A stretch of 64,000 nt of DNA, taken from NCBI RefSeq assembly GCF_000013645.1, contig NC_007952.1:2356001-2420000 (forward strand), given 5' to 3'. This document shows positions 24,622 through 33,993 of the stretch, piece after piece; the first letter of the stretch is position 1, and each line of letters opens with the position of its first letter. This DNA is from Paraburkholderia xenovorans LB400 (GTDB lineage: Bacteria; Pseudomonadota; Gammaproteobacteria; Burkholderiales; Burkholderiaceae). Under the pieces are notes generated by a model. That model searched no databases. It was given only the letters and a program-made list of their open reading frames with translations, and was not told the origin of the DNA. A program made the position numbers and the translations under genes.

Positions 24622-27600
24622 TCATTGCACGGCAACCTTCGCGACCGAAGCCGTCTTTGCAGGCGGCTTGTCCAGCAACGGCTGCAACACCGGCGCCATC
24701 GACTTCAGCAATTGCACCGACAGCGCGCTCGTGAATTCGTAATGCGCGGCATACGGTTCATGCACCCACGCGGTCAAGGTGCCGTAGAAGCGGTCGCCCA
24801 TCGCGAACACGAAAGTCGCGCTGCGGTTGACCTTGCGCGACTCGATCAGCCGGGCGCCTTTGGCGAACACGTTGAAGCGCTGATCGCCGGTGCCGGTCTT
24901 GCCGTACACCTCGAGCGTCTGGCCGTCGGGGAACGTCATGCCTTGTGCAAGACGCCTCGCCGTGCCGCCCGTCACCACGTCACGCAACAGCACTTTCACC
25001 ACGCCGGCAATCTCCGGCGACAACTGCTGTTGCGGCGCCACCGCGGCGCGGCGGAAATGGGTTTCGTAAGGCGTGTCTTTCGCGAAGTCGAGTTGCGTGA
25101 GACTTTCGGTCGGCACCTTGTTGCCGTTGTTGGCAATCACGCCGATCAATTGCGCGAGCGCGGCGGGCCGGTCGCCCGAGGCGCCAATTGCCGCGGCATA
25201 GGAAGGCGTGAGCGTCGCGAACGGATAACCGAGCGCCTGCCACGATTTGCCGATTGCATCGTAGGCGCGCAGTTCGACCATCCGTTTGATGCGGCGGTCC
25301 TGCGTTGCGTGATAGCGAGTCTTGAAGAGCCAGGAGTACGTCGACAGACGCACGTCACGGCTCGCACTCTGGATCTGGTCGAGCGTGGCATCGGGATGCT
25401 CGCGCAGATAGTTGAGCGTCCACAGTTCGAGCGGATGGACGCTGGAGATGTAGCCACGGTCGTTCAGATTGAAGCGGTCGATTGCGTATTTCGCGTAGAG
25501 GTTCACCAGGTCTTCGTCGTCGAGCACGGAGGCGGCGGGCGTGTTTTTCAGCGCCGCGCGCATCTGCATGTTGAACCATGCGTTCGACTCGCTGGGCGCG
25601 ACGCTACGCAACACCGTTGCCACTTTAGGCGGCGACTTGCGCACGCCGAGCAGCAGTAGCGCCAGGGCCTGATCGCGCGTCTTGCCGTGATACTTCGTGT
25701 AGAAACGATTCATGTACACGCGGCTTTCCTGATCGGCGAAGCGCGTCAGATACATCTTGCGGGTCGCCGGATCGCCCAGCCATTGCGACGACGGCCCGGT
25801 AGTCTGCACCATTTCGTAATGGACGATGTCGCGCATCAGACGCACGAACACGAGATTCACCGAATGCTGGAACGCGCGATGCACGGTCAGAATGCGGCTG
25901 TTGTCATCCGATTCGAAGTTGTTGAAGGTCTGCGCGCCGCCGCCCGTGTAGAACGTTTCACCGGGATTGGCCGAGTATTTGCGCTCCACCGCCGCGTCAA
26001 GCATGGCTTGCAGCGAACGGTCCGGAGTGTGCGCCAGATAGTCGAGCGCCCAACGCGTGAGCTGGTCGTTCGGATCGGGCTTGACGGCTTTCAGCTCCGC
26101 TGTGCTCAGCGGTGCATAACGCTTGTGCAGATCGGAAACGATCTGCAAATACGTCACCACGGTCCGCAGTTTCGCCGTTGAACCGAGATTCAGGCGCGCG
26201 CCGGAATTGATGTCGAACGGCTGGTTGACGCTATCGGTTTGCACCCGCACGAGGTTGGCGCCGTCGCGCCGCTCGAACAGCGTGAAGCTATAAGCGATTT
26301 TCGACGGATCGTCCGAGGCGCGCAGCATTTCGAAACCGACGAGACCCGCGGCTTTCGCGCCGTCGCGCGTGGCGGCAGCGGCGAGCCGCTCGCTCACGGC
26401 TTGCTGAACGGCGTTGTTGAGCGTGCCCTTCGCCTGCAGATCGAGACGATCGAGTTCGTAGAAACTCGCAACCCCGAGCGCGGCGAGCAGATGCGAACGC
26501 ATGGACGTCACCGCCTTGCGCGACACGAAGGAATCCGTGGCCGCCGTTCTCGCGGGTGCGCGGTGCAGATCGACCGCGGCGGACAGCGCGGCATCGCGCA
26601 ACGGAATCGACACAATGCCGCCGTTCGCCAGCAAGCGCAGATAACTGTCGGTCAGCCGTTCGAGTTCGGCATAGCCGTGATGCAGGAAATACGACGGCGC
26701 GCGCTGCGCGATCATCAGCGAGAGCACCTGCCTGAACGCCACGCCTTGCTCCGGCAGATTCTGTTCGGTGGACGGCGCTTTCAGGATGCGATTGACGTCG
26801 TTGAAATCGCGGCCGTACCAGGCGGCGAGCCCGTCGCCGATACCGTTGATTTCGCCGATGCCCGGCTGCGCGGCGAGCGGCACCGAGTTGAGGTAGTGGA
26901 CGACGATCTGCCGGCGCGCCGGCATGGTTTGCGGGCCGTTCAGATAGGCGCGCACCGAAGCCGACGCGATCTGCCGCAACTTCTCCGGCGGCGTCGCCGT
27001 GCGTCCGCCCGCCGAGTGGCGGAATTTTTCGATCTGCGTGGCAAGCGTGCTGCCGCCGGGTTGCGACTGATGGCGGTTGAACACGCGCACACCCTGATCG
27101 GCCAGGGCGCGGCTGAAACGTCCCCAGTCGATGGCCGGGTTGCGGTTCGGCTGATTCGGATCGAGCAGATAGCGGTCTTCGATAAAAAGCAGCGAATTCA
27201 CGACGAGCGGCGGAATCGCCTCGAAGTTGCCGTATACGCGGCCCGGAAACTGCGCGGCGAAGAGCGGCGCGCCGGTGCCGTCGACGAGTTGCAGGCCCGC
27301 CCGATCTTTTTCTTCGTAGGGCAGAAAGAGGCCGTTATCCGCCAGCGACAGCATCCGCTCGGAATCGCGCGCCTGCGCGCTGATTTCGAACCCGCGTTGC
27401 AGCAGGCGTTGCTGGATCGACGGCAGCAGTGCGTAGCCCAGACGGCTGTCGTAAGGGCCTTTGTCGGCTTCGGGAAAACGGATGGAGTGACTGGGACCCT
27501 CGGCGACGGAGAAACCCACGTCGCGAGTCAATTCGGAGAGATAGCGCGCCTGCAATCGCGATGTTTCGATCTCGACCTGGCAAAAGCGCGCCGCCAATGC

Positions 27601-27702
27601 CAGCGCGAACAGAAATGCTGCCGCCAGCGCCCATTTGAACCACCTGCGGACAGGCGCCGTGCCTGTTGCGCGAAGCGGTAACCGAACCAGTGGCCGATTC
27701 AT
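24622..27702 (-). CDS. Class A penicillin-binding protein (transglycosylase/transpeptidase)
   Basis: About 1026 residues. After a membrane anchor (residues about 22-42) comes a GT51 transglycosylase with the EDR motif near 172 and QPGGSTLATQ near 212, then a transpeptidase with the S-x-x-K motif in GSTAKLRT near 506, SVN near 613 and KTG in YGKTGTGD near 932. All three penicillin-binding motifs are present, so the enzyme should polymerise and crosslink peptidoglycan. At over 1000 residues it is longer than typical PBP1 proteins. The extra length lies between SVN and KTG (about 320 residues). The start at 27702 is preceded by GGGGAGAG. Confidence 0.87.
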   Translation of the reverse strand: MNRPLVRLPLRATGTAPVRRWFKWALAAAFLFALALAARFCQVEIETSRLQARYLSELTRDVGFSVAEGPSHSIRFPEADKGPYDSRLGYALLPSIQQRLLQRGFEISAQARDSERMLSLADNGLFLPYEEKDRAGLQLVDGTGAPLFAAQFPGRVYGNFEAIPPLVVNSLLFIEDRYLLDPNQPNRNPAIDWGRFSRALADQGVRVFNRHQSQPGGSTLATQIEKFRHSAGGRTATPPEKLRQIASASVRAYLNGPQTMPARRQIVVHYLNSVPLAAQPGIGEINGIGDGLAAWYGRDFNDVNRILKAPSTEQNLPEQGVAFRQVLSLMIAQRAPSYFLHHGYAELERLTDSYLRLLANGGIVSIPLRDAALSAAVDLHRAPARTAATDSFVSRKAVTSMRSHLLAALGVASFYELDRLDLQAKGTLNNAVQQAVSERLAAAATRDGAKAAGLVGFEMLRASDDPSKIAYSFTLFERRDGANLVRVQTDSVNQPFDINSGARLNLGSTAKLRTVVTYLQIVSDLHKRYAPLSTAELKAVKPDPNDQLTRWALDYLAHTPDRSLQAMLDAAVERKYSANPGETFYTGGGAQTFNNFESDDNSRILTVHRAFQHSVNLVFVRLMRDIVHYEMVQTTGPSSQWLGDPATRKMYLTRFADQESRVYMNRFYTKYHGKTRDQALALLLLGVRKSPPKVATVLRSVAPSESNAWFNMQMRAALKNTPAASVLDDEDLVNLYAKYAIDRFNLNDRGYISSVHPLELWTLNYLREHPDATLDQIQSASRDVRLSTYSWLFKTRYHATQDRRIKRMVELRAYDAIGKSWQALGYPFATLTPSYAAAIGASGDRPAALAQLIGVIANNGNKVPTESLTQLDFAKDTPYETHFRRAAVAPQQQLSPEIAGVVKVLLRDVVTGGTARRLAQGMTFPDGQTLEVYGKTGTGDQRFNVFAKGARLIESRKVNRSATFVFAMGDRFYGTLTAWVHEPYAAHYEFTSALSVQLLKSMAPVLQPLLDKPPAKTASVAKVAVQ

Positions 27703-28048
27703 GCTGCTCTCCCCGAGCGGGCGCCATGCTCTTCTGACCTGGCGCACCTTCGAAGGAGTGTAGCGCGGAACGTGAATCGGCAAACGGTTCGGATTTACCC
27801 GAAGAGTGTCGCGGCTACAACACCCTTTCGCGAAGCATGGCGCAGTGCCCATTGCCGTGAGATATTCAAAGTATTTCGCGTGTCGAAAAAGCGCCGCTGC
27901 AGGCGCTTTTTTTGCATTCGTGCCTGCCGCGCCGGCAACCGTCTTCGCGCCGGCGCCGCGGCAATCCGGTCAACTCTTCCGCGGCGCCGCCAGCACGCCG
28001 CCCATGCGCGCCACGAACCCGGCCCCCTCGCCCACCCTGACTTTTTTC
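27703..28048. other. Divergent intergenic region with an internal terminator hairpin
   Basis: This 346-bp gap between the penicillin-binding protein and the sigma gene contains the promoters of both and an intrinsic terminator at 27887-27913 facing the sigma gene. The hairpin could end a short RNA or attenuate the sigma operon. Confidence 0.5.
27887..27913 (+). terminator. Intrinsic terminator in the leader of the sigma-factor operon
   Basis: AAAAGCGCC (27887-27895) pairs with GGCGCTTTT (27902-27910) around GCTGCA, followed by further T residues. Its T run is on the + strand, 136 bp before the sigma start, with no + strand gene upstream for it to terminate. Confidence 0.7.
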
Positions 28049-28618
28049 ATGACCGCCAATCCTCGAGAACTCACGCCGGAAACGCTTGCCGAACTGCTCG
28101 AACGTGTCGCCGGACAGGACGCGGCGGCACTGCGCGAACTCTATGATCTCGCCGCACCGAAACTGTTTGGCCTCGCGCTCCGTATATTGAGCAGGCATGA
28201 GTGGGCCGAAGAAGTGTTGCAGGACAGCTTCGTCAATATCTGGCGCTTCGCCGGCGACTATCGCCGCGCGTTGTCCGCCCCAATGACGTGGATGTCGGCG
28301 ATCGTCCGCAACCGTGCTCTCGATCACCTGCGGCGGATCAACCCGCAGGAAACAGAATGGAGCGATGCGTTGGACGATCTCGTAGCAACCGGCGACCCGG
28401 ATCCCGAAGCGCTGAGCGCGGTCAGCCTGCAGGCGCGTCTGCTGGCCGGCTGCATGCAGCAACTGGAGCCGGCGCAGCGTCAGGCGGTTGCCCTCGCTTA
28501 CCTGCGCGATCAAAGCCATAGCGAGATTGCCGCAGTGCTGGCGGTGCCGCTCGGCACCATCAAGTCATGGATCAGGCGCGGCCTCGCCAGGTTGAAAACC
28601 TGCCTGGGAGGCGAGTGA
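28049..28618 (+). CDS. ECF-type RNA polymerase sigma factor
   Basis: A 189-residue sigma-70 family protein. Region 2 is visible in LYDLAAPKLFGLALRILSRH and EEVLQDSFVNIWRFAGDYR, and region 4 in YLRDQSHSEIAAVLAVPLGT then IKSWIRRGLARLK. It matches the SigK-like group paired with RskA anti-sigma factors. Its stop overlaps the start of the anti-sigma gene (TGATG). The start at 28049 gives the usual family length; an in-frame ATG 48 bases earlier is possible. Confidence 0.9.
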   Translation: MTANPRELTPETLAELLERVAGQDAAALRELYDLAAPKLFGLALRILSRHEWAEEVLQDSFVNIWRFAGDYRRALSAPMTWMSAIVRNRALDHLRRINPQETEWSDALDDLVATGDPDPEALSAVSLQARLLAGCMQQLEPAQRQAVALAYLRDQSHSEIAAVLAVPLGTIKSWIRRGLARLKTCLGGE

Positions 28619-29400
28619 TGAATCTCCATCGCTATCCTCAGCTAGTCGATCTGCTGGCCGCCGAATATGTGCTCGGCACGCTGCGCGGCGGCGCCCGGCG
28701 CCGCTTCCAGCGCTACGCGGAAGAGGACACGACGATCCGCAAGGCCGTCGACGAATGGCAGCGGCGCGTCTCGCCGATGGCCGAACTCGCGGCGCCGCGC
28801 ATGCCCCCCGCCGCCGTGTGGGAAGCCATTGAGCGGCGTCTCGGCTTCACGGCCGCGCGCGACGCGGCCCGCCTGCGCGGAACGGCGCAGACACCCGTGC
28901 AGCCGTCGCGCGGCCTGTTCGGCAACCTGGCGTTCTGGCGCGGCTGGGCGCTCGGGGTCACGGGTCTCGCCGCGGTGGCCGTGGTGGTCGCCGTGCGCTC
29001 GCTGTTGCCGTCCAGCACGGCGCCGGTCAGCGCGCCGACCGTTGCTCAGCAACCCGAAACAGCCGTATCGCATGTCGCCGTGCTGAACAATAAGGATGCG
29101 CATCCGGTCATGCTGGTCGCATGGGACGAAGCACATTCGACCATGACGGTGCAACCTCTTGGCAAGGTCGAGCTGCCCGCGGGCCGCGCGATGGAACTGT
29201 GGGGCATTCCGGCGAGCGGCCATCCGGTCTCGCTCGGCATGCTGCCGGACAGCGCGAGCGGCAAGGTCACGGCAGGCCAGCAGAAGCCGGAGAATTATGC
29301 GGCGCTGGCCGTCTCGATCGAAGCGCCGGGCGGCTCGCCGGATCACAACGCACCGAGCGGCCCGGTGGTGTACACCGGCAAACTGCTGCCGGTATCCTGA
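28618..29400 (+). CDS. RskA-family anti-sigma factor
   Basis: A 260-residue protein with an N-terminal cytoplasmic zinc-less anti-sigma domain (LLAAEYVLGTLRGGARRRFQ), a membrane helix at about residues 107-130 and a periplasmic domain of anti-sigma-K type (MTVQPLGKVELPAGRAMELW; GIPASGHPVSLGMLP). It would hold the adjacent sigma factor at the membrane until a periplasmic signal triggers release. The one-base overlap with the sigma gene supports paired expression. Confidence 0.9.
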   Translation: MNLHRYPQLVDLLAAEYVLGTLRGGARRRFQRYAEEDTTIRKAVDEWQRRVSPMAELAAPRMPPAAVWEAIERRLGFTAARDAARLRGTAQTPVQPSRGLFGNLAFWRGWALGVTGLAAVAVVVAVRSLLPSSTAPVSAPTVAQQPETAVSHVAVLNNKDAHPVMLVAWDEAHSTMTVQPLGKVELPAGRAMELWGIPASGHPVSLGMLPDSASGKVTAGQQKPENYAALAVSIEAPGGSPDHNAPSGPVVYTGKLLPVS

Positions 29401-29550
29401 GGCCGCTCACCGTCGTCCCGTCATGCCGACTCCCGGTCCGGCAATGCCGGCATTCGCTCCATGCGGGTGCCGGCATTGCCCGGCCATTCTTCGACACGGG
29501 CATCGCGCGACGGCTGGACGCGAGCGCGCGATTGCCGCTACCCTAGTTCC

Positions 29551-30831
29551 ATGCAAAGCTTTTACGAAGCCACCGTCATCCGTTCGTCCGCCTATGCGCC
29601 GCTGACCGGCCGGCGTAGCGCCAATGTCTGCATTATCGGCGGCGGCCTCGCGGGATTGTCCACCGCGTTGGGACTCGCCGAGCGGGGCGTGGCCGACGTC
29701 ACCGTGCTCGAAGCCCGGCAGGTGGGTTTCGGCGCGTCCGGGCGCAACGGCGGGTTCGTGTTCGGCGGCTACAGCCTCGATTGCGCCGATCTGCTGAAAA
29801 CTCTCGGTGCCGTTCGCGCCCGCGAGCTTTATACGCTGACCACGGACGCCGTCGATCTGATGAGGAAGCGCATTGCGCGCTATCACATCGACTGCGATGC
29901 GACCGACGCCGGCGTGATCCTCGCCAACTGGTTCGACGAACCGGCAAGGCTGGAATCGCAGCGGCGTTTGATGCGCGATTCGTTCGGTGTGGAATGGGAA
30001 CCGGTGCCGGCGGAGCAGCTCGCTTCGCAACTGAAGACGCGCCGTTATCACGGCGGCCTGTTCGAGCGCAACGCGTTCCACTTTCATCCGCTCAGATATG
30101 TACTCGGCGTGGCCGGCGCCGCGGCCCATGCCGGCGTGCAGATTCATGAGCACTCGCCGGTCGTGCGTTTGCAGCGCGAGGGCGGCGGGTTCGTGGTGCA
30201 CACGCAGCACGGCGCGCTCGACGCACGCCACGTCGTGATGGCGGGCGGCGGCTATGCGCGTCGCGTCTACCCGCGGGTCGAGCGTGCGGTGCTGCCTATC
30301 GCCACCTACGTGATGGCAACCGAACCGCTCGGCTCCCGTCTGCAAGACGCGATCGATACCCGAGCCGCCGTCTACGACACCCGTTTCGCCTTCGACTATT
30401 ACCGGCCGCTGTCCGACACGCGCATTCTGTGGGGCGGCCGCATCTCGGTGCGCGACCGCGCGCCCGAGGTGATCGCGCGCCTCCTGCGGCGCGATCTGCT
30501 GAAGGTCTACCCGCAGTTGCGCGATGTGCGTATCGAGTACGCATGGGGCGGCCTGATGAGCTACGCGCGGCACAAGATGCCGCAAATCGGCCGCAGCACG
30601 GACGGCGTCTGGTACGCGGTCGGCTTCGGCGGGCACGGCATGGCGCCAACCACCGTGTCCGGCGAACTGCTGGCGGCGGCGATTGCCGGTGAGCGGCCGG
30701 TGCCCGAGGCGTTTGCTTCGTTCGGACTGACGCCCGCTTATGGCGCGCTCGGTCTGGCGGCCGCGCAACTTACCTACACCGCCATGCAGACACGCGACGC
30801 GCTCGCCGCGCGCCGCCGGCCGGCTGTTTGA
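29551..30831 (+). CDS. FAD-dependent amine/amino-acid oxidase (DadA/PuuB type)
   Basis: A 426-residue flavoprotein with FAD-binding motif CIIGGGLAGLSTALGLAERG near residue 29, SGRNGGFVFGGY near 70 and a C-terminal glycine-rich FAD contact WYAVGFGGHGMAPTTVSGE. It belongs to the DAO family that includes gamma-glutamylputrescine oxidase and sarcosine oxidase; the substrate is not determinable here. The start at 29551 places the dinucleotide fold at the usual distance. The next gene downstream is a TetR regulator. Confidence 0.85.
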   Translation: MQSFYEATVIRSSAYAPLTGRRSANVCIIGGGLAGLSTALGLAERGVADVTVLEARQVGFGASGRNGGFVFGGYSLDCADLLKTLGAVRARELYTLTTDAVDLMRKRIARYHIDCDATDAGVILANWFDEPARLESQRRLMRDSFGVEWEPVPAEQLASQLKTRRYHGGLFERNAFHFHPLRYVLGVAGAAAHAGVQIHEHSPVVRLQREGGGFVVHTQHGALDARHVVMAGGGYARRVYPRVERAVLPIATYVMATEPLGSRLQDAIDTRAAVYDTRFAFDYYRPLSDTRILWGGRISVRDRAPEVIARLLRRDLLKVYPQLRDVRIEYAWGGLMSYARHKMPQIGRSTDGVWYAVGFGGHGMAPTTVSGELLAAAIAGERPVPEAFASFGLTPAYGALGLAAAQLTYTAMQTRDALAARRRPAV

Positions 30832-30927
30832 CGTCGGCTGACATAGGCGGCCGCTCGTGCCCGAAACCCGCGCCGGAGGCCATTTTCGCCATGCTAGAAT
30901 GCGCCGTCACCGCCGCTCGAATACACA

Positions 30928-31623
30928 ATGAAAAAGGGAAGCAAGGCTGCCGAGCCTGATACCAACGGCATCCCGTCCGACAGTCCGCGTACCGACACCC
31001 GGCGCAAGTACGATCCCGAACAGACGAAGCGCAACATCCTCGAGGTCGCGACCCAGGAGTTCTCCGCGATGGGACTGACGGGCGCACGCGTCGACGCGAT
31101 CGCGGAACGCACGAACACCACCAAGCGCATGCTGTACTACTACTTCGGCAGCAAGGAAGGGTTGTACCAGGCGGTGCTGGAAAAGGTGTATGGAGACATT
31201 CGCGCACTCGAACAGGATCTGCACGTCAGCGAACTCGACCCGATCGAGGGCATGCGCGCGCTAGTCGAGTTTACGTTCGACTATCACGACCGTCAGCGCG
31301 ATTTCGTGCGGCTCGTCACCATTGAAAACATTCACGGCGCGAAGTACGTCGAGCAGGTCAAGAGCTTCAAAGGCCGCAACGTCACCGTGATTCATACGAT
31401 CGAAGACCTGCTCAAGCGCGGCATCGCGGCCGGACAGTTCCGCAGCGACATCGACCCCATCGATCTGCATCTGCTGATCAGTTCGCTGTGCTTTCACCGC
31501 ATCGGCAATCGCCATACCTTCGGTGCGGCGTTCGGGCGCGACCCGTCGCATCCGCGTTTGCGCGCGCGGCATCGCGCGATGATCGTCGATGCCGTGCTGC
31601 GTTTCGTGCGCAAGGACGATTGA
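30928..31623 (+). CDS. TetR-family regulator
   Basis: A 231-residue protein with an N-terminal HTH at about residues 35-80 (FSAMGLTGARVDAIAERTNT then TKRMLYYYFGSKEGLY) and a C-terminal TetR domain (KRGIAAGQFRSDIDPIDLHL). The HTH sequence resembles regulators of aromatic and quinate catabolism. It is convergent with the quinate/shikimate operon and separated from it by a bidirectional terminator, so it is a candidate regulator of that cluster. TGCTAGAAT, an extended -10-like element, lies near 30892. Confidence 0.88.
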   Translation: MKKGSKAAEPDTNGIPSDSPRTDTRRKYDPEQTKRNILEVATQEFSAMGLTGARVDAIAERTNTTKRMLYYYFGSKEGLYQAVLEKVYGDIRALEQDLHVSELDPIEGMRALVEFTFDYHDRQRDFVRLVTIENIHGAKYVEQVKSFKGRNVTVIHTIEDLLKRGIAAGQFRSDIDPIDLHLLISSLCFHRIGNRHTFGAAFGRDPSHPRLRARHRAMIVDAVLRFVRKDD

Positions 31624-31638
31624 GGCAAGCCTCAATGT

Positions 31639-31668
31639 AAAACGGGACGTTGCCACGTCCCGTTTTTT
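31639..31668. terminator. Bidirectional terminator between TetR and MFS genes
   Basis: AAAACGGGACGT (31639-31650) and ACGTCCCGTTTT (31655-31666) form a perfect 12-bp stem around TGCC. There are A residues on one side and a T run on the other, so it can serve both convergent genes. Confidence 0.92.
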
Positions 31669-31686
31669 TCGTCTCGTCCCGGACGT

Positions 31687-33057
31687 TCAATCCACCAGCA
31701 CGATCCGCTTGATATCGCCGACGACAAAGATGTACGACAGCGCGCCGACCAGAGCGATCGCGCCGATAAACACCAGCGCGCCGACAAACGAGCCGCTCGC
31801 CGCGACGATAAAACCCACCACCAGCGGCGTCACGATGCCGGCCAGGTTGGCCGCGAAGTTGAAGATGCCGCCGGTCACGCCGAGCAGCCCTTCCGGCGCG
31901 ATGTCCGACACCAGCGTCCAGCCGAGCGCGGCCATGCCCTGGGCGAAAAACGCCACGGACAGAATCGCGATCACCACCACGTTGCTCTCCACGTAGTTGG
32001 CGAGCACGATGGTCGACGCGAGCAGCAGGCCGGCAATGATCGGCAGCTTGCGCGCCACGTTCGGCGACTTGCCGCGGCGCAGCAGCCAGTCCGAGAAAAT
32101 GCCGCCGAGCATCACGCCGATCGATGCGGCAATGAACGGCATGATCGCGAAGAAACCGATCTTCAGCCACGCCATATGACGTTCGGTGGCGAGATAAGTC
32201 GGGAACCAGGTGAGGAAGAACACGAGCGTCGAGTTGCCGGCAAACTGGCCGAGGCAGATGCCCGCCAGTTGACGATGCTTGAGCAGGCGTCCAATGGTGC
32301 GCCATTCGAAGCCGCTCGTCGAAGCGCCGGCCGCGGTGCCCTGTGCGTCGGCGTTCTTCTTCGCGTTCGTGAGACCGCCACCCGCTTCGATATAGTCGAG
32401 CTCCGCCTGATTCGCCGCGGGATGATCGCGCGGCTCCCGATAGAAGATCCACCAGATCCCGCCGAATACGAGGCCGATGCCGCCGACCACATAGAACAGC
32501 GAACGCCAGCCGAATGCGCCCATCAGCATGAACAGGAACGGGCTGAAAAAAGCGAGGCCGATATATTCGCCGACCGTGTACGTGCCGGTTGCCATAGCAC
32601 GTTCGCTCTGCGGGAACCATGTCGCGACCACGCGGCTATTGGTCGGAAAACACGGCGCTTCCGAAACGCCGAGGCCGAGCCGGAACGCGAACAGCGCGCC
32701 GATACCGTGTACGAGTCCTTGTGCGAGCGTGCACAGCGACCAGAAGGTCATCGACAGGAAATAAGTGAGCTTGCTGCCGAAGCGGTCGAGAAACAGACCG
32801 CCCGGAATTTGCGAGGCCACATAGCTCCACGAAAACACGGAAAAGAGCAGCCCCATCAGCGCCGCGTTGATGCCGAGTTCTTTGGTCAACTGCGGCGCGG
32901 CGATGCCGAGCACCGTGCGGTCGAGATAGTTGATCATCGTTCCGAGCGCGAGCAGCGTCAGAATCTTGTAGCGGGCGTTCGAGCGGCGCACGGTGCTTGC
33001 CGCCAGGTCTTTCGGCGTTGCGACGCCGGCGTGGGTAGATTGAATGGGTCGGTGCAT
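31687..33057 (-). CDS. MFS transporter (ACS type), probable quinate/shikimate uptake
   Basis: A 456-residue, twelve-helix major facilitator with family motifs NYLDRTVLGIAAPQL near residue 40, PGGLFLDRFGSK near 85 and FRLGLGVSEAPCFPTNSRVV near 125. These are features of the anion:cation symporter group that carries organic acids such as glucarate, phthalate or shikimate. Co-transcription with shikimate dehydrogenase, dehydroquinase and (divergently) dehydroshikimate dehydratase makes quinate or shikimate the likely cargo. The start at 33057 has AGAGGAGA upstream. It is last in a minus-strand operon. Confidence 0.85.
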   Translation of the reverse strand: MHRPIQSTHAGVATPKDLAASTVRRSNARYKILTLLALGTMINYLDRTVLGIAAPQLTKELGINAALMGLLFSVFSWSYVASQIPGGLFLDRFGSKLTYFLSMTFWSLCTLAQGLVHGIGALFAFRLGLGVSEAPCFPTNSRVVATWFPQSERAMATGTYTVGEYIGLAFFSPFLFMLMGAFGWRSLFYVVGGIGLVFGGIWWIFYREPRDHPAANQAELDYIEAGGGLTNAKKNADAQGTAAGASTSGFEWRTIGRLLKHRQLAGICLGQFAGNSTLVFFLTWFPTYLATERHMAWLKIGFFAIMPFIAASIGVMLGGIFSDWLLRRGKSPNVARKLPIIAGLLLASTIVLANYVESNVVVIAILSVAFFAQGMAALGWTLVSDIAPEGLLGVTGGIFNFAANLAGIVTPLVVGFIVAASGSFVGALVFIGAIALVGALSYIFVVGDIKRIVLVD

Positions 33058-33102
33058 GTCGTGTTCGTCTCCTCTGCCTGTCACCGGTTGGGGCGCTACC
33101 GG

Positions 33103-33993
33103 CTAGCGCTGCAACAACGACTGAAAATGGCGATACACCCGCTCGGCGTCGGGTTCGAGACCGGTGAAGATGCGCATGGCGTCGACCGCCTGATACACCG
33201 CCATGCCGCCGCCGCTCAGCGTGCGGCAGCCGAGTGACTCAGCCGCCTGCAGCAGCGCCGTGCGAATCGGGAAATAGACGATGTCCGCTACCCACAGGTC
33301 ACGGTGCAGCAATTCGACCGGCAGCGGCAGGCCGGGCAATTTCGCCATGCCGGTGGGTGTGGCGTGAATCAGGCCATTGGCAGCTGTGAGCGACCCGGCG
33401 AGCGAACTGCCGGCGCTGATCGCGGCGGCGGGAAAGCGCTTCTGCAATTCGCGGGCGAGTGAGGCGGCGCGCGAAGCATCCACATCGAATAGCGTGAGCG
33501 ATTTCGCGCCCAAGGTCAGCGCGGCGTGCGCGACCGCCGCGCCGGCGCCGCCCGCGCCCAGTTGCACGACACGTTCCAGCGACACGTCAGGCAAACCGCG
33601 CTGGAACGCACGGGCGAAACCGGACCAGTCCGTGTTGTGGCCAATGCGTTTGCCGTCCTTGAACAGAACGGTGTTGACCGCGCCGAGTGCACGAGCGTCG
33701 CCGGACAGTTCGTCGAGCAAAGGAATCACCGCCTGCTTGCACGGGTACGTGATGTTCAGACCGTTGAAGCCCATGCGCTCGGCGGCGATGAGCAGATCCG
33801 GCAGTGCGGCGATGTCGAGCTTCAACGCTTCCAGATCGATGCGGCGGTACACGTAGTGCAGGCCGAGTTGGCTGCCCTCTTCCTCGTGCATCGCGGGCGT
33901 GAGCGATCCGCCGATGCCCGAGCCAATCAGACCGACCAGGTAGGAGTGGGGGGTTGCCTGTGCGTTCGGTTGTGCGTTCGCTTGTGCGTTCAT
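33103..33993 (-). CDS. aroE: Shikimate/quinate dehydrogenase family protein
   Basis: A 296-residue enzyme with the substrate site LIGSGIGGSLTPAMHEEEG near residue 23, GFNGLNITYPCKQ near 75 (catalytic Lys in YPCK, with NTDWSGF near 120) and NAD(P) motif LGAGGAGAAVAHA. Here it probably oxidises shikimate or quinate rather than making shikimate. The usual biosynthetic GxSxSP is replaced by GGSLTP. The N-terminus contains a repeated NAQAN/NAQPN/NAQAT encoded by 12-bp repeats, so the true start or length may vary. Its start overlaps the aroQ stop by four bases. Confidence 0.85.
   Translation of the reverse strand: MNAQANAQPNAQATPHSYLVGLIGSGIGGSLTPAMHEEEGSQLGLHYVYRRIDLEALKLDIAALPDLLIAAERMGFNGLNITYPCKQAVIPLLDELSGDARALGAVNTVLFKDGKRIGHNTDWSGFARAFQRGLPDVSLERVVQLGAGGAGAAVAHAALTLGAKSLTLFDVDASRAASLARELQKRFPAAAISAGSSLAGSLTAANGLIHATPTGMAKLPGLPLPVELLHRDLWVADIVYFPIRTALLQAAESLGCRTLSGGGMAVYQAVDAMRIFTGLEPDAERVYRHFQSLLQR

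Noticed and set aside
26239..27681. 480-codon + strand frame opposite the penicillin-binding protein
   Set aside because: The minus strand contains all PBP motifs; the + frame has none.
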